Shown: positions 1 to 8,798, counted from the first letter of the stretch. The stretch: DNA of 64,000 nucleotides from Acidovorax sp. 106 (GCF_003663825.1 NZ_RCCC01000001.1:3542501-3606500), one strand, 5' to 3'. Notes: generated from the sequence alone by a model not told the origin. A program made the numbers and translations.

Positions 1-1
1 A

Positions 2-1696
2 TTGCTGGCACTGATCGGCATCGTGATCGCTGTGATCGGCGCATTGAACATGCGCTCCATGGCCCAAGACCTTCAAGAGGTCTCTGAGAACCGCATGGTC
101 AAAGTGGCGCAGTTCACTGAGATCAAAGACAACCTCAATGCGATTGGGCGCTTTGCTCGCAACGTCCTGATTTCTGACGACCCCGCGTTTCGCAACCAAG
201 AAAAGCAAAAGATCGCAGAGTTGCGCAAGGCCAATAGCGAGCTCTTGGCGGCGTTGGACAAGACAATCGTTTTGCCTAAAGCCAAAGAGCAGCTTGAGAC
301 CATCCACAAAAACCGTGGCATCTACAACAAGGCCATAGACCGTGCGATAGAAACAGCAGAGCAAGGCGACAAAGCTGCCGCTGGGGCCTTGTTAGTGGGC
401 GAGGTGCGCACTCTGCAGAACGTGGTCTTCAAGGCGGTAGACGACTCTCGCGCCATGCAAAAAGAAATCGCAGACAAGCTTGCAAGTGAGGCTGCCAAAT
501 CAGCAGCCACCTCTACATTGCTGATGGCCTCCATGGGCGCTTCCATGCTGGTGCTGAGCCTGCTGGTGGGCTGGGTCATTGTGCGTGACTTGTCCAAGGC
601 CTTGGGTGCAGAGCCCGCAGAGTTGGCCGATGCTGCCCAACGCGTTGCAGCCGGTGACCTGAGCGTGGAGCTGCACACCCGCAGCGGTGACGAGGTCAGC
701 GTGATGGCGGCCATGAGCGCCATGCAAAAAGCGCTGACGGGTGTGGTGGCTACCGTGCGCAGCGGGGCCGATGGCGTTGCCACAGCCAGCTCCGAGATTG
801 CACAAGGCAACAGCGACCTGTCCAGCCGCACGGAGCAGCAAGCGAGCGCGCTGGAAGAAACGGCAGCGTCGATGGAAGAGCTGGCCAGCACCGTCAAGCA
901 AAACGCAGACAGCGCCCGCCAAGCCAATCAGCTGGCTGTGAACGCCTCCACCGTGGCGGTGCAGGGCGGCGACGTGGTGGGCCAGGTGGTCAATACCATG
1001 AAGGTCATCAACGAAAGCTCCAAGAAGATCGCGGACATCATCAGCGTCATTGACGGCATCGCCTTCCAGACCAACATCTTGGCGCTGAACGCTGCTGTGG
1101 AAGCCGCCCGTGCGGGCGAGCAAGGCCGAGGTTTTGCCGTGGTGGCCAGCGAAGTGCGCAACCTGGCCCAGCGCAGCGCCAGTGCGGCCAAGGACATCAA
1201 GATACTGATCGACAACAGCGTGACCGAAGTGGCGCGGGGAACCACCTTGGCGGACCAGGCGGGCACGACCATGACCGAGGTGGTCTCTGCCATTCGCCGC
1301 GTCACGGACCTGATTGCGGAGGTGAGTGCCGCGAGCAACGAGCAAAGCCAAGGCGTGGCCCAGGTGGGCGAGGCGGTGTCGCAGATGGACCAGGTCACGC
1401 AGCAGAACGCTGCGCTGGTGGAAGAGAGCGCGGCCGCAGCCAGCAGCCTGAGCACGCAGGCGCAGCAACTGCAGCACGCGGTGGCGGTGTTCAAGCTCGC
1501 CGGTGATGCCGCCCACGGCGCTGCCCGCCACAACACCTCGTTTGCTGCACATGCCTCGACACTTGCGCGTCCAGCAGCGTCGCCTGCATCGCGTCCTTTG
1601 GCTGCTAAGGCAACCAGTCAGAAGATTGCAATGGCTAGCAACAAACCTACCGCAGTCCCCGCAGCCGCTGGCGGCGGTGATTGGGAAAACTTCTGA
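2..1696 (+). CDS. Methyl-accepting chemotaxis protein, 5' end cut by the window
   Basis: Inner-membrane chemoreceptor that would control CheA through CheW. The visible frame opens inside the first membrane helix, so roughly 15-25 N-terminal residues are missing and the TTG at position 2 is not trusted as the start. A four-helix-bundle-type periplasmic domain follows, then a second membrane helix near residues 170-195, a HAMP-like linker and a cytoplasmic hairpin with methylation-type segments ([16 protein letters not shown]). The conserved receptor tip, around residues 355-395, reads [20 protein letters not shown]. The protein ends in DWENF after a Gly-rich linker, which resembles the CheR/CheB-tethering pentapeptide NWETF of enteric Tar and Tsr. 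cheW follows 12 bases after the stop, so the two are probably cotranscribed. The ligand is unknown. Confidence 0.93.
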   Translation: MLALIGIVIAVIGALNMRSMAQDLQEVSENRMVKVAQFTEIKDNLNAIGRFARNVLISDDPAFRNQEKQKIAELRKANSELLAALDKTIVLPKAKEQLETIHKNRGIYNKAIDRAIETAEQGDKAAAGALLVGEVRTLQNVVFKAVDDSRAMQKEIADKLASEAAKSAATSTLLMASMGASMLVLSLLVGWVIVRDLSKALGAEPAELADAAQRVAAGDLSVELHTRSGDEVSVMAAMSAMQKALTGVVATVRSGADGVATASSEIAQGNSDLSSRTEQQASALEETAASMEELASTVKQNADSARQANQLAVNASTVAVQGGDVVGQVVNTMKVINESSKKIADIISVIDGIAFQTNILALNAAVEAARAGEQGRGFAVVASEVRNLAQRSASAAKDIKILIDNSVTEVARGTTLADQAGTTMTEVVSAIRRVTDLIAEVSAASNEQSQGVAQVGEAVSQMDQVTQQNAALVEESAAAASSLSTQAQQLQHAVAVFKLAGDAAHGAARHNTSFAAHASTLARPAASPASRPLAAKATSQKIAMASNKPTAVPAAAGGGDWENF

Positions 1697-1708
1697 TTGG
1701 GGAACCCA

Positions 1709-2230
1709 ATGCTCAATGCCGCCACCACCACACCATCGTCCTTTGCTGCATCCTCTGCAAGCACGGGCGCACTGACCGACATTCGAGAATTTCTGGCATT
1801 CAAGATTGCCAACGAGGAATACGGGGTGGACATCTTGCGCGTGCAGGAAATACGCTCTTACGAAAAGCCCACCACCATCGCCAATGCCCCCGAGCACCTC
1901 AAGGGGGTGGTGAATCTGCGCGGCGTCATCGTTCCCATCATCGACCTGCGCATCAAGCTGGGCGTGGCAGAAGTTCAATACGACCATCTGACCGTGGTGA
2001 TCGTGCTGAGTATCGGCCAGCGCGTGGTCGGGGCGGTGGTGGACAGCGTGTCGGACGTGCTGACATTGGAGCCATCGCAACTGCGCCCTGTGCCGTCACT
2101 CGACTCGAACTTCGACCGCGAGCACCTGCTGGCGATTGGTTCGGTGGACGAGCGCATGCTCATCTTGCTGGACATCGAGAAATTCCTGGCCGATACCGTG
2201 TTCGGCGAGATGGCTGCCACAGCCCATTAG
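1709..2230 (+). CDS. cheW: CheW chemotaxis coupling protein
   Basis: Adaptor of 173 residues that links chemoreceptors to the kinase CheA. The CheW fold is recognisable from the segments EFLAFKIANEEYGVDIL, VVNLRGVIVPIIDLR and VVGAVVDSVSDVL. Residues 1-25 form a Ser/Thr/Ala-rich leader before the domain. The ATG at 1709 is preferred over an in-frame TTG at 1697 because GGGGA lies six bases upstream of it. The gene follows the chemoreceptor directly on the same strand. No cheA, cheY, cheR or cheB is visible nearby, so this is either the end of a longer cluster to the left or an accessory CheW dedicated to this receptor. Confidence 0.95.
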   Translation: MLNAATTTPSSFAASSASTGALTDIREFLAFKIANEEYGVDILRVQEIRSYEKPTTIANAPEHLKGVVNLRGVIVPIIDLRIKLGVAEVQYDHLTVVIVLSIGQRVVGAVVDSVSDVLTLEPSQLRPVPSLDSNFDREHLLAIGSVDERMLILLDIEKFLADTVFGEMAATAH

Positions 2231-2337
2231 CACGCCAACGCCTCTCTCAGCGGACCGCGCCAGGGCGAGACGGTGCCGCCCTGCAGCTACCTGGTGTCTA
2301 CCCCGGCAGTCATAGGCAGGGCTGATCGCGAATGACT

Positions 2338-2356
2338 GGCTGCATTTACTGCAGCC
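2338..2356 (+). terminator. Hairpin after cheW (no U-tract)
   Basis: Perfect 7-bp stem GGCTGCA/TGCAGCC with loop TTTAC, 108 bases after the cheW stop. It is followed by C-rich rather than T-rich sequence, so it is not a classical intrinsic terminator. It may mark the 3' end of the mcp-cheW transcript. Confidence 0.3.
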
Positions 2357-2497
2357 CCTCACGCCCCATCGCCCGTGTCGGGGGGAGGGCGGCAGCACAC
2401 AACCCCAGCGGCCATCCCTTGCACACTGGCCTAGGGACCGCAGCGCCGCGCTCCTCAGCCCTGATTTGAATCAAGGGCCTGCGGAACTACTTTTGTA

Positions 2498-2518
2498 AAA
2501 TGAGAACCAAACTCATTT
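2498..2518 (+). promoter_or_regulatory. Fur box upstream of feoAB
   Basis: A 21-bp imperfect palindrome with arms AAATGAG and CTCATTT. It matches the classical Fur-box layout (AAATGAGAA, two bases, then a mirrored half) at about 18 of 21 positions by eye. It lies 18 bases before the likely feoA start at 2536, where bound Fur-Fe would block transcription. An in-frame ATG at 2500 falls inside the box and is unlikely to be a start codon. Confidence 0.75.
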
Positions 2519-2535
2519 GCACAAAGATAAACCGC

Positions 2536-2874
2536 ATGAAAACAATGCACGAGGGTGCTGCCGCCGCCTTGCACCCCAGCCCATCGGTTGTGACACCGGC
2601 TGTGGCACCGGCACCTGCCTCTATGGCCTTGGGCCTGGACAGCCTGAAGGCCCGCACGCCTGCGTTGGTGACCGGGCTGGTGCCCGCTAGCGATGGGCGC
2701 GAGCACAGCACCTTGCTGCGCTTGCTAGAGATTGGCTTTGTGCCCGGCGAGGCGGTGCAAGTGCTGGCCCGTGGCGCCTGGGGGGGCGACCCGCTGGCCG
2801 TGCGGGTGGGGCAGGCCACGTTTGCCCTGCGCCAGCAAGAGGCCGCCATGGTGCAAGTGCAGGTGTTGGCATGA
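2536..2874 (+). CDS. feoA: Ferrous iron transport protein A
   Basis: Small cytoplasmic SH3-like partner of FeoB, 112 residues from the ATG at 2536. The FeoA domain occupies about residues 33-112, with the family pattern LLRLLEIGFVPGEAVQVL followed by DPLAVRVGQATFALR. An N-terminal Ala/Pro-rich stretch of about 30 residues precedes the domain. A start at 2623 (MALGLDSLK) would give the usual length of about 83 residues, so the start is uncertain. The stop overlaps the feoB start as ATGA, a sign of translational coupling. A Fur box immediately upstream indicates iron-repressed expression. Confidence 0.88.
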   Translation: MKTMHEGAAAALHPSPSVVTPAVAPAPASMALGLDSLKARTPALVTGLVPASDGREHSTLLRLLEIGFVPGEAVQVLARGAWGGDPLAVRVGQATFALRQQEAAMVQVQVLA

Positions 2875-4808
2875 ACGCGGCGGTGACTATGGGCGCAGGC
2901 GCAGCCACCCCGGCGGGCGAGCTGATGCGTGTGGCCCTGCTGGGCAACCCCAACTGCGGCAAGACAGCATTGTTCAACCTGCTGACCGGTGCCCGCCAAA
3001 AGGTGGCCAATTACGCGGGTGTGACGGTGGAGCGCAAAGAGGGCGTGCTGCACACCGCCACCGGCCGCAAGGTGCGGGTGCTGGACTTGCCCGGCGCCTA
3101 CAGCTTGCACGCGCACAGCCTGGACGAAGCCATCACCCGCGACATCGTGCGGGGTCGCCGCCCTGGCGAAGCCTTGCCCGACCTGCTGGTGTGCGTGACG
3201 GACGCCACCCACCTGCGGCTGAACCTGCGCCTGGTGCTGGAGGCGCGGGCCCTGGGCCTGCCTATGGTGCTGGTACTGAACATGAGCGACATGGCCGAGC
3301 GCCAGGGCATCCAGATCGACCGCGAGGTGCTGGCCCGCGAGTTGGGCATGCCTGTGCTGGCCACCGTGGGCGTGCGCGGCGATGGCGCCAGCGAGCTGCT
3401 GGCCTGGCTGGATTCGCCCGCTGCGCAGGCGCTGAAGGCGCCGCAGGTGCCCGCCCAGGAGGCGGTGGCGCTAGATGCCTCTGCGCTGGATGCGCAGACC
3501 CAGGTCATCCGCACCCACCAGCAGGTGCACCGGCTGATGGAGTTGGCGGTGCGCGCCCCGGCGGCCAGCCTGCGGGCGGACGACCGCATCGATGCCGTGG
3601 TGCTGCACCCGGTGTGGGGCATGCTGCTGCTCTTGACCACGCTTTTCTTGATGTTCCAGGCCGTGTTCACCTGGGCGACGGTGCCGACCGATGGGATCAA
3701 GGCGGGAATCGAGTGGACTTCGGGCCTGATCCAGGAGCACATGGCCGATGGACCGCTGCGCAGCCTGTTGGTGGACGGTGTGGTGGCAGGGGCCGGGGGC
3801 GTGCTGGTCTTCTTGCCGCAAATCCTGACGCTGTTCCTGTTCATCCTGGCGCTTGAAGATTCAGGCTACCTGCCGCGTGCCGCCTTCTTGCTGGACCGCG
3901 TGATGGGCACCGTGGGGCTTTCGGGCCGTTCGTTCATTCCGCTGTTGTCGAGCTTTGCCTGCGCCGTGCCAGGCGTGATGGCCACGCGCTCCATCACCCA
4001 CTGGCGCGATCGCCTGGTCACCATCATGATTGCGCCGCTCATGACCTGCTCGGCCCGGTTGCCGGTGTATGCGCTGCTGATCGGTGCCTTCATCCCTGAG
4101 CGCACGGTGGCGGGCCTGTTTAACCTGCAAGGCGTGGTGTTGTTTGCGCTGTACGTGGGCGGCATTGCCAGCGCTATGGCGGTGGCGGGTGTGGCCAAGC
4201 TGGCGCGCTCTGACCAGCGCGCCCCCCAGTTGCTGATGGAGCTGCCTGCCTACCGCTGGCCCAGCGTGCGCAGCTTGGCGCACGGCCTGTTCGAGCGGGC
4301 GATGATTTTCATCAAGCGCGTGGGCGGCATCATCCTGGCCGTCACGGTGCTGCTGTGGTTCTTGTCCACCTACCCGGCGCCACCCGAAGGCGCCACCGAG
4401 GCGGCCATCACCTACAGCTTTGCAGGCCAGCTGGGGCGATTGCTGGAGGTGCTGGTGGCTCCGATTGGCTTTAACTGGCAGATCGCCATCGCCTTGGTGC
4501 CCGGCATGGCCGCGCGCGAGGTGGCAGTGGGCGCGCTGGGCACGGTGTATGCCTTGTCCGTGACAGGCGAAGAGGTGGCCAGCGAGCTGGGGCCGCTGAT
4601 TGCGCAGAGCTGGTCCTTGGCCACGGCGCTGTCGTTGCTGGTGTGGTTTGTGTTTGCGCCGCAGTGCATCTCCACCATCGCCGCCGTGCGGCGCGAGACC
4701 AACAGCTGGCGCTATCCGCTGGTGATGGTGGTGTACCTGTTCGGCCTAGCCTATGCGGCCAGCTTTGTGACCTACCGAATCGCCTTGGCCCTGGGAGGTG
4801 GCGCGTGA
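2871..4808 (+). CDS. feoB: Ferrous iron transporter FeoB
   Basis: Inner-membrane Fe(II) transporter with an N-terminal GTPase, 645 residues. The G motifs are visible: G1 GNPNCGKT at 25-32, G2 region NYAGVTVERKEG near 47-58, G3 DLPG at 72-75 and G4 NMSD at 137-140. The transmembrane gate domains follow from about residue 245 and include LPRAAFLLDRVMGTVGLSGR and a second gate repeat with VPGMAAREVAVGALG. It is shorter than the enteric protein (about 770 residues). Translation is coupled to feoA (ATGA overlap) and to the following small gene (TGATG overlap), so the three form one operon under the Fur box. Confidence 0.97.
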   Translation: MNAAVTMGAGAATPAGELMRVALLGNPNCGKTALFNLLTGARQKVANYAGVTVERKEGVLHTATGRKVRVLDLPGAYSLHAHSLDEAITRDIVRGRRPGEALPDLLVCVTDATHLRLNLRLVLEARALGLPMVLVLNMSDMAERQGIQIDREVLARELGMPVLATVGVRGDGASELLAWLDSPAAQALKAPQVPAQEAVALDASALDAQTQVIRTHQQVHRLMELAVRAPAASLRADDRIDAVVLHPVWGMLLLLTTLFLMFQAVFTWATVPTDGIKAGIEWTSGLIQEHMADGPLRSLLVDGVVAGAGGVLVFLPQILTLFLFILALEDSGYLPRAAFLLDRVMGTVGLSGRSFIPLLSSFACAVPGVMATRSITHWRDRLVTIMIAPLMTCSARLPVYALLIGAFIPERTVAGLFNLQGVVLFALYVGGIASAMAVAGVAKLARSDQRAPQLLMELPAYRWPSVRSLAHGLFERAMIFIKRVGGIILAVTVLLWFLSTYPAPPEGATEAAITYSFAGQLGRLLEVLVAPIGFNWQIAIALVPGMAAREVAVGALGTVYALSVTGEEVASELGPLIAQSWSLATALSLLVWFVFAPQCISTIAAVRRETNSWRYPLVMVVYLFGLAYAASFVTYRIALALGGGA

Positions 4809-5077
4809 TGTGGCAACAATGGATCACCGGCTTGATCGTGGCGCTGGCCGCCGCCTACATGGTGTGGCGCTGGCTGCCCGCCGGGCTGCGCAAAAAGCTG
4901 GGCCGGGTGCACCCGGCCATGGCGCAGAGTGCGGGGTGTGGCAGTGGAGGCGGAGGCGGAGGCGGAGGCGGAGGCGGCTGCAGTAGTTGCGGCAGTTGTG
5001 CGTCTTCCGGTTCGGCTGGTAACGCTCCTCAGTCGGTGCACGGCCCTTGGGCCGCCGAGGGCAAAGAGCGCTTTTGA
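4808..5077 (+). CDS. Small Cys- and Gly-rich membrane protein of the feo operon
   Basis: Single-pass membrane protein of 89 residues. An N-terminal hydrophobic helix (ITGLIVALAAAYMVWRWL) is followed by a basic patch (GLRKKLGR). The tail is low in complexity, with a Cys, an 11-Gly run and a CSSCGSC cluster. The start codon overlaps the feoB stop (TGATG), which fixes the start and implies coupled translation. Position and shape match the FeoB-associated Cys-rich membrane proteins and the DUF6587-type proteins of betaproteobacteria, whose role is not established. A part in iron handling, perhaps transient metal binding by the Cys cluster, is inference. The Gly run is encoded by a perfect hexanucleotide tandem repeat. 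Confidence 0.75.
   Translation: MWQQWITGLIVALAAAYMVWRWLPAGLRKKLGRVHPAMAQSAGCGSGGGGGGGGGGGCSSCGSCASSGSAGNAPQSVHGPWAAEGKERF
4946..4975 (+). repeat. GGAGGC hexanucleotide tandem repeat (5 units)
   Basis: Five perfect GGAGGC units encode Gly-Gly inside the small feo-operon protein. A copy-number change would lengthen or shorten the Gly linker without a frameshift. Confidence 0.95.
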
Positions 5078-5172
5078 GGGCGTGTTGGCTTTGCCGGGTG
5101 ACTGGGGTGGGCCTCGCGATCTTGCGGGGCCGCATCGTTGACGGCGCCCACAACGCAGCGCCTGCAATCCGG

Positions 5173-5850
5173 TCAGGCGTAAATCGTGCCCGACTGCAGC
5201 GCGGCGAGGGCCTGAGCCAGGTTGGTGCGGGCCTGAGCCTCGTAGCGGTAGAAAAACCACTCGTTGTGGTAGATGCGTGGGCGGCTCAGAAAGCCCTGCA
5301 GCACCTTGCTGCGCCCTGCCATATAGCGTGGCCAGCGCACAAAGAAATACTCACGGCGCACGTTGCGCTCAAACTGGCGGTACACCGCATCGCTTTGGCC
5401 CAGCACGGCCAGGTCGATGTCTACCACCCAAGTGGCGTCGCCCTGCAGCACGCCCGGGTTGTGGCAGGTGGCCATGATGTGTTCGTGCACGGTGCGCGCC
5501 AGGCTGGGTGGCAAGGGCTGGCCGTTGAGGAAGCGTGACGCCCACTGTGCGCTGCGTGCCTCGTTGTGGGCACTCCAGGGCCAATACACCGCGTCGTGAA
5601 ACCACAGGGCCAGCGCCACGGCTTGGGGTTGCTCTAGCGCGCCGGGCAGTTCGTTTTGCACTGTGTGCCAATGGCCCAGGCAGGCCTGCAGGTGCGATGC
5701 GTTGTGGTACGCCCGGGGCCAGCGTTGCCAGCTGCGCAGCAGGCGCTGGCCTTCTTTCATCCACGCGTTGTCAGGGCAGCCCAGTGCTGTGCCCAGGGCT
5801 TCCCATTGCCCCAGTAGCGCTTCGGTGTCTGGGCTACTGCGGTGGAACAT
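5173..5850 (-). CDS. HD-superfamily metal-dependent phosphohydrolase-like protein
   Basis: Predicted soluble protein of 225 residues from the COG4339 type of small HD-domain proteins. The metal-binding pattern is present: RAYHNASH near residue 46, FHDAVY near residue 84 and EHIMATCH near residue 122, with a later acidic VDIDLAVLG. The substrate is unknown. Members of this family are sometimes misnamed as an NMDA-receptor-like subunit, a name with no functional meaning. It follows argF after 12 bases on the same strand and is probably the last gene of an argD-argF-HD transcript. It converges with the feo operon. Confidence 0.8.
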   Translation of the reverse strand: MFHRSSPDTEALLGQWEALGTALGCPDNAWMKEGQRLLRSWQRWPRAYHNASHLQACLGHWHTVQNELPGALEQPQAVALALWFHDAVYWPWSAHNEARSAQWASRFLNGQPLPPSLARTVHEHIMATCHNPGVLQGDATWVVDIDLAVLGQSDAVYRQFERNVRREYFFVRWPRYMAGRSKVLQGFLSRPRIYHNEWFFYRYEAQARTNLAQALAALQSGTIYA

Positions 5851-5862
5851 CGGTGCGCAGAT

Positions 5863-6783
5863 TTATGCCACGCGGCCGAGCAGAAGGTACTCCATGAGTG
5901 CCTTTTGCACGTGCATCCTGTTTTCTGCTTCATCCCACACTACGGATTGGGGGCCGTCGATGACATCAGCTTCCACCTCTTCGCCCCGGTGCGCGGGCAG
6001 GCAGTGCATGAAGAGGGCGTCGGGCTGGGCGGCAGCCATCATTTCGGCATCTACGCACCAGTCGGCAAAGGCCTTTTTGCGGGCCTCGTTTTCGGCCTCG
6101 TAGCCCATGCTGGTCCACACATCGGTGGTGACCAGGTCAGCGTCCTTGCAGGCTTCAAGGGGGTTGCTATAAAACTGATAGCTGCTTGCGCTTACTCCGT
6201 GAGCGCCAGAGGCCAATTTTTCATCAATTTCGTAGCCGCGAGGCGTGCTCACGTTGACCTTGAAGCCCAGTAGCGCAGCGGCCTGCAGCCAGGTGTTGGC
6301 CATGTTGTTGCCATCACCCACCCAGGCCACTGTCTTGCCCGCGATGGAACCACGGTGCTCGATGTACGTGAAGATGTCGGCCAGGATCTGGCAGGGGTGG
6401 TATTCGTTGGTCAGCCCATTGATGACCGGCACGCGCGAGTGCGCGGCAAAGCGCTCTAGCTTGGTCTGCTCGTAGGTGCGGATCATCACCAGATCGGTCA
6501 TGCGGCTGATGACCTTGGCGCTGTCTTCAATAGGCTCCGCGCGGCCCAGTTGGCTGTCGCCGGTGGTCAGGTGCACCACGCTGCCACCCAGCTGGTACAT
6601 GCCCGCTTCAAAGCTCACGCGGGTGCGGGTGCTGGCCTTTTCAAAAATCATGGCCAGCGTGCGGTCGACCAGCGGGTGGTGTTTCTCGTACGACTTGAAC
6701 TTTTTCTTGATGATCGCAGCGCGCTCGAACAGGTAAGCGTATTCGTCAGCGGTGAGGTCGGTGAACTGCAGATAGTGTTTCAT
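5863..6783 (-). CDS. argF: Ornithine carbamoyltransferase
   Basis: Cytoplasmic enzyme of arginine synthesis: ornithine plus carbamoyl phosphate gives citrulline. It has 306 residues, normal for the anabolic form. The carbamoyl-phosphate loop STRTR near residue 53, HPCQ in the middle, DVWTSMG and HCLPAHRGEE are all present. The ATG at 6783 is chosen over a TTG two codons earlier. The gene lies 38 bases downstream of argD and 12 bases upstream of the HD gene, so the three form an operon. The stretch around 6164-6220 matches the interspersed stem-loop repeat found six more times in the window. It encodes ASGAHGVSASSYQFYSN in a surface region that is variable in the family, and the active-site motifs are intact. 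Confidence 0.97.
   Translation of the reverse strand: MKHYLQFTDLTADEYAYLFERAAIIKKKFKSYEKHHPLVDRTLAMIFEKASTRTRVSFEAGMYQLGGSVVHLTTGDSQLGRAEPIEDSAKVISRMTDLVMIRTYEQTKLERFAAHSRVPVINGLTNEYHPCQILADIFTYIEHRGSIAGKTVAWVGDGNNMANTWLQAAALLGFKVNVSTPRGYEIDEKLASGAHGVSASSYQFYSNPLEACKDADLVTTDVWTSMGYEAENEARKKAFADWCVDAEMMAAAQPDALFMHCLPAHRGEEVEADVIDGPQSVVWDEAENRMHVQKALMEYLLLGRVA
6164..6220 (+). repeat. Interspersed stem-loop repeat, copy A (inside argF)
   Basis: Shares TTGCTAT, TGATAGCTGC, a GCGCTT half, a mirrored AGCGC half and AGAGGCCAATTTT with the six other copies. It is antisense to argF and leaves the frame open. The central palindrome is more decayed than in the intergenic copies. Confidence 0.75.
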
Positions 6784-6821
6784 GGGCAAAAAAGGGCCCG
6801 CCGTGGCGTGCCCTGCAAGGT

Positions 6822-8018
6822 TTATTCGGCCAGGATGGCTTTGACCAGAGGGGTGAGCTTGGCCACGATTTCGTCGGCCTCGGCCACGGTAAGGATCAGC
6901 GAGGGCACCAGGCGGATAACGCTGTCGGCCGTCACGCTGATCAGCAGGCCCGCTTCGGCGGCGCGGCCGGTGAGGGCGCCGCAGGGCTTGTTCAGCTCAA
7001 TGCCCAGCATCAGGCCCTGGCCACGGATTTCCTTCACGCCGCTCAGGCTGCCCAGCTCGCGCTCCAGCGCGGCCTTCAGGTGCGCGCCCACGGCGGCTGC
7101 GTTGTCGAGCAAGCCGTCTTCTTCCATGATGCGGATGGTCTCGTTGCCTGCGCGCATGGCCAGCTGGTTGCCGCCAAAGGTGGTGCCATGGTTGCCGGGC
7201 TGCAGCACATTGGCGGCCTTGGGGCCTGCCACCACCGCGCCAATCGGCACGCCCGAGCCCAGGCCCTTGGCCAGAGGCATCACGTCAGGCACGATGCCTG
7301 CCCACTGGTGGGCAAACCACTTGCCAGTGCGGCCCATGCCGCACTGCACTTCGTCAATCATCATCAGCCAGCCGCGCTCGTCGCACAGGGCGCGCAGTTG
7401 CTGCAAATATTCCACGCGGGTAGGGTTCACGCCGCCTTCGCCCTGGATGGTTTCAAAGAACACGGCGACCACATTGGGGTTGCCTTCGGTGGCCTTCTTG
7501 ATGGCTTCGATGTCGTTGAGCGGCACGCGCACAAAACCTTCGACCAGCGGGCCAAAGCCGCTGTAGATCTTGGGGTTGCCAGTGGCCGACATGGTGGCGA
7601 TGGAGCGGCCGTGGAAGGCTTTTTCGTAGACCACGATCTCGGGCTTGGCGATGCCCTTGTCCACGCCGTACTTGCGCGCGATCTTGATGGCGGCCTCGTT
7701 GGCCTCCAGGCCCGAGTTGCAGAAGAACACGTTGGTCATGCCCGAGCGCTCCACCAGCTTGGCTGCCAGCGCCTCTTGTAGCGGTGAGTGGTAGTAGTTG
7801 GAGGTGTGGATGAGCTTGGTGATCTGGTCTTGCAGCGCAGGCACCAGCTTGGGGTGGTTGTGGCCCAGCGTGTTCACGGCGATGCCGCCCAGCGCGTCCA
7901 GGTACTCCTTGCCGTTCACATCCCAGACTCGGCAGCCCTGACCGCGAGCCAGCGCAATCGGTACGCGGCCATAGGTGTTCATTACGTGGGGCGAGGCTGC
8001 CTCAATGAAAGCGGTCAT
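6822..8018 (-). CDS. argD: Acetylornithine aminotransferase
   Basis: PLP-dependent class-III aminotransferase of arginine synthesis, 398 residues, converting N-acetylglutamate semialdehyde to N-acetylornithine with glutamate as donor. Visible landmarks are CNSGLEANEAAIKIARK (PLP phosphate region), FHGRSIATMSATG, ETIQGEGG, MIDEVQCGMGRTG and the PLP lysine in MPLAKGLGSGVPIG. The frame stays open upstream of the chosen ATG, but GGAGA seven bases before 8018 and family alignment at MTAFIEAASPHVMNTYGR support this start. It is first in the probable argD-argF-HD operon and divergent from the DUF3579 gene. The same family can also act on succinyl-diaminopimelate. Confidence 0.96.
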   Translation of the reverse strand: MTAFIEAASPHVMNTYGRVPIALARGQGCRVWDVNGKEYLDALGGIAVNTLGHNHPKLVPALQDQITKLIHTSNYYHSPLQEALAAKLVERSGMTNVFFCNSGLEANEAAIKIARKYGVDKGIAKPEIVVYEKAFHGRSIATMSATGNPKIYSGFGPLVEGFVRVPLNDIEAIKKATEGNPNVVAVFFETIQGEGGVNPTRVEYLQQLRALCDERGWLMMIDEVQCGMGRTGKWFAHQWAGIVPDVMPLAKGLGSGVPIGAVVAGPKAANVLQPGNHGTTFGGNQLAMRAGNETIRIMEEDGLLDNAAAVGAHLKAALERELGSLSGVKEIRGQGLMLGIELNKPCGALTGRAAEAGLLISVTADSVIRLVPSLILTVAEADEIVAKLTPLVKAILAE

Positions 8019-8279
8019 GCAGAGATCTCCAGACGGTGCAAAAAAGGGTTGGGCTTGTGGCCCGCAATAGGTCGGTGATAGACCAGATACAGGGTCTTCA
8101 ACCCGAAAAACGAAGCACGATTCTAGGGGGAGAGCCATGGCTGGCTGTTGACAATTGCGCATCACTGCAATGCGTTACCCGACGACCCACTGGGAATACC
8201 GGGTTAGCTCTTATATAAGAGTTAGAATGCGGGGCCGTAGCAACACTGCGGTGAGCTGCCACTTACCCAAGCGACCCCG

Positions 8280-8603
8280 ATGGTTTCCCCCTCCACAAAA
8301 GAAGTCTTCATCCAGGGCATTACCCACGACGGGAAAACCTTCAGGCCCAGTGACTGGGCCGAGCGGTTGGCTGGCGTCATGAGCCAGTTCCGCCCCGGCG
8401 GTTCGCGGCCGGGCAGCCACCTGAGCTATTCACCCTGGTGCATCCCGACCACGCTCAATGGCATCAAGTGTGTGGTGGTGCACCGCGACCTGCGCGACCA
8501 TGAGCCCATGGCTTGGGACTTTGTGCTCAACTTCGCCAGGGACAACAGCTTGCAGGTGGCTGAAGCGTGCTTGCTGCCTGATGCCCCCACCCCGAAGGCC
8601 TGA
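8280..8603 (+). CDS. DUF3579 domain protein
   Basis: Protein of 107 residues from a betaproteobacterial family of unknown function. The whole length belongs to the domain, with the recognisable segments EVFIQGITHDGKTFRPSDWAE and VVVHRDLRDHEPMAWDFVLNFAR. It has no signal peptide or membrane helix and is predicted cytosolic. It is transcribed divergently from argD. This pairing with the arginine genes recurs in relatives as far as I recall, but no link to arginine metabolism has been shown. A strong terminator overlaps its stop codon. Confidence 0.88.
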   Translation: MVSPSTKEVFIQGITHDGKTFRPSDWAERLAGVMSQFRPGGSRPGSHLSYSPWCIPTTLNGIKCVVVHRDLRDHEPMAWDFVLNFARDNSLQVAEACLLPDAPTPKA

Positions 8604-8617
8604 CAGGCCTTTTTTTT
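8595..8617 (+). terminator. Intrinsic terminator of the DUF3579 gene
   Basis: Perfect 7-bp stem AAGGCCT/AGGCCTT with loop GAC, running into eight T. The stop codon TGA (8601-8603) lies inside the hairpin, so termination structure and coding end overlap. Confidence 0.9.
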
Positions 8618-8773
8618 CGCCCTCTGTTTTCTCGCACCTTGGCTTGAATTGCTTTGCCCATTGCTTGGGTGAGGCGGGTTTGCGCCCAGGCCGGTCACGC
8701 TCCACAAGCCGGGCGCTGTGATGTCGTGTGCTTGCGGCGTGGCGCTGGCTGAGTGTGCATGCATTGCGGGCAC

Positions 8774-8798
8774 AAAAAAACCGCCCGAAGGCGGTTTT
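8774..8798 (-). terminator. Intrinsic terminator of rpsT
   Basis: On the minus strand, AACCGCC, the stable tetraloop TTCG, GGCGGTT and a run of seven T, about 75 bases after the rpsT stop. The A/T flanks would also allow weaker termination from the other side. Confidence 0.92.

Noticed and set aside
500-2080. Long open antisense frame over the first chemoreceptor gene and cheW
   Set aside because: Very His/Arg/Gly-rich translation typical of the complement of a GC-rich gene. The plus-strand genes have clear families and the frame has no domain or ribosome site.
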